In this document: in pieces, positions 31,395-32,486 of the stretch
How positions within the stretch are numbered: the stretch's first letter is position 1
How the letters are laid out: every line of letters starts with the position of its first letter
DNA from: Pseudooceanicola sp.
GTDB lineage: Bacteria; Pseudomonadota; Alphaproteobacteria; Rhodobacterales; Rhodobacteraceae
DNA length: 32,486 bases
NCBI GenBank assembly: GCA_002709085.1
Contig: PAPR01000041.1
Span: forward strand, 1-32,486
Reading direction: 5' to 3'
Position numbers and translations under genes: made by a program
The notes under the pieces: model-generated
The model's input: the letters and a program-made list of their open reading frames with translations, nothing else
Database searches by the model: none
What the model was told of the DNA's origin: nothing

Positions 31395-32357
31395 ATGACA
31401 TTTACCTTGCCCGATACGTTCCGATCCTTGCGGACGGGGTCTGCCGCGGGAATGGCCTGCATGGCCGCGGCGATGGTTCTCTTGCCATTGGGCGACACGT
31501 TGTCGAAGCTGCTGACGGAGACACTGAACCCGATCGAGGTCGCGACTATGCGCGTTCTCGCCCAAGCGGCCTTCCTCCTGCCGGCGGCGGTGGTGCTGCG
31601 TAGCCGCCTGAGGGGCGCGATGTTTTCTCCGATCGTGGCGCTTTCCGGGCTTTTGGTAATGATCACGCTCATCTGCTTGATCGGTGCCTTCGCGGTCATG
31701 CCGATTGCCACCGCGATCGCCATTTTTTTCGTGGAACCGTTGATCCTGACGGTGCTGGCAGGCCCCCTCCTCGGTGAGACTGTCGGACCGCGACGCCTCG
31801 CCGCCGTCGGGGTCGGTCTCGTAGGCGCGTTGATCGTGATCCGCCCAGGCACCAAATTCGAGGTCGCCGCGCTCCTGCCGCTTGTCGCGGCCGCCGCCTA
31901 TGCGCTCAACATGATCGCCCTGCGCCGCGCCTCGCGCTCGCGGTCGGGGCTTACGGTGCAGTGCGGTGCCACGATCTATGCCTGCATCGGCATGGTGGCA
32001 CTTAGCATTGGCCTTCAAAGCGCGGGTCATGTCGCGTTGGACATTGGCGCACTGTCTGCCTCCGGTTGGGCTCTGATCCTGGGAAGCGGATTCTTCGCCG
32101 CCGCGAGCTACGTCCTGATCGCCGAAGCCTTCCGTCACGCCGAAGCGGGTCTGCTGGCGCCGTTCCAATATCTCGAGATCATCGGGGCCACCGCCGCCGG
32201 CTATCTGGTCTTCGGCAGTTTTCCGGATGGGATGACCTGGATCGGCATCGCAGTCATTCTCGCGTCGGGCCTTTACGTCGTCTACCGTGAGCAATCGCGC
32301 GCGACGACGTCTCTGGAACCGACGGCCCACAGAAGCCGCAGAATTCGGCCGCGGTAA
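31395..32357 (+). CDS. EamA/DMT-family transporter
   Basis: A 320-aa inner-membrane drug/metabolite transporter with about ten helices in two EamA repeats (first repeat from MACMAAAMVLLPLGDTLSKL to VGALIVIRPG; second from LPLVAAAAYALNMIALRRAS to GIAVILASGLYVVYRE). The start at 31395 follows a strong GAGGAGGT; the frame extends upstream to 31158 without support. The PxxxxxxFFVEPLI segment is typical of the rarD/RhaT-like group. Substrate unknown. C-terminus is Arg-rich. Confidence 0.88.
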   Translation: MTFTLPDTFRSLRTGSAAGMACMAAAMVLLPLGDTLSKLLTETLNPIEVATMRVLAQAAFLLPAAVVLRSRLRGAMFSPIVALSGLLVMITLICLIGAFAVMPIATAIAIFFVEPLILTVLAGPLLGETVGPRRLAAVGVGLVGALIVIRPGTKFEVAALLPLVAAAAYALNMIALRRASRSRSGLTVQCGATIYACIGMVALSIGLQSAGHVALDIGALSASGWALILGSGFFAAASYVLIAEAFRHAEAGLLAPFQYLEIIGATAAGYLVFGSFPDGMTWIGIAVILASGLYVVYREQSRATTSLEPTAHRSRRIRPR

Positions 32358-32486
32358 TGGCAGCCTCGAAGCGGTCGCTCACGCCCGTTGGCTTCCGAGT
32401 TCCGCGTCGACACCACGAGGAATGCTACAGAGTAACCGCACAGGCACACCGGTCGCGGTGCTACGCGCTGAAGATCGCCATCGTCG

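Overview
The window looks like an accessory region (genomic island or plasmid segment) of an alphaproteobacterium, most likely Rhodobacterales. This is inferred from the high GC content, the family mix (YnfA, DUF411, DUF1127, pRiA4b ORF-3-like, TcmP/DUF5131, Rnk-like proteins) and ATGA-type gene overlaps. No tRNA, rRNA or CRISPR array was found. The left half is visibly lower in GC than the part right of about 15.6 kb, and the region is a mosaic of mobile modules, remnants and resistance genes.

1-6.5 kb: a three-gene recombination module on the + strand (a helix-turn-helix protein, a 641-aa tyrosine recombinase and a 503-aa recombinase-like protein lacking the first histidine of HxxR). After it come a divergent hypothetical/XRE pair around a palindromic operator, an IS66 TnpC tail overlapping a pRiA4b ORF-3-like gene, and an IS3-type OrfA remnant. 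6.5-10.2 kb: a UvrD-type helicase pseudogene split by a complete 3,208-bp IS1595-family transposon. The transposon has 22-bp imperfect terminal repeats, a perfect 8-bp target duplication and a HipB/HipA toxin-antitoxin cargo. Removing it rejoins the helicase reading frame exactly.

10.5-15.2 kb: DUF5131 (three-Cys motif) and its partner TcmP, preceded by an unknown 139-aa gene. A hairpin-rich gap lies between that gene and DUF5131. Upstream of the 139-aa gene, between it and a divergent unknown 328-aa gene, is an array of seven GCGAC-type repeats with an almost exact 21-bp period. It resembles plasmid iterons or a multi-site operator and is the most intriguing non-coding signal in the window. 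A ribbon-helix-helix/CcdB-like toxin-antitoxin pair follows.

15.6-24.7 kb: a GC-rich metal-homeostasis and efflux block. It holds a second-type methionine aminopeptidase, a YfcE-like phosphoesterase, MerR and YnfA divergent from a Zn/Cd/Pb P-type ATPase (with a textbook 19-bp-spaced MerR promoter), DUF411, a cation transporter, a broken CDF transporter, and a MATE pump with a glyoxalase-superfamily partner.

25-32.4 kb: an IS1595 transposase tail in inverted orientation to the intact copy, a chimeric Tat-signal/hydrolase remnant, and a row of small stress-type genes with strong ribosome binding sites (MliC, DUF1127, Dps, DUF2945, two Rnk-like proteins, a four-CxxC zinc-ribbon protein). A deletion has fused the 3' ends of a convergent MFS gene and DUF488 gene. 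The window ends with an EamA/DMT transporter.
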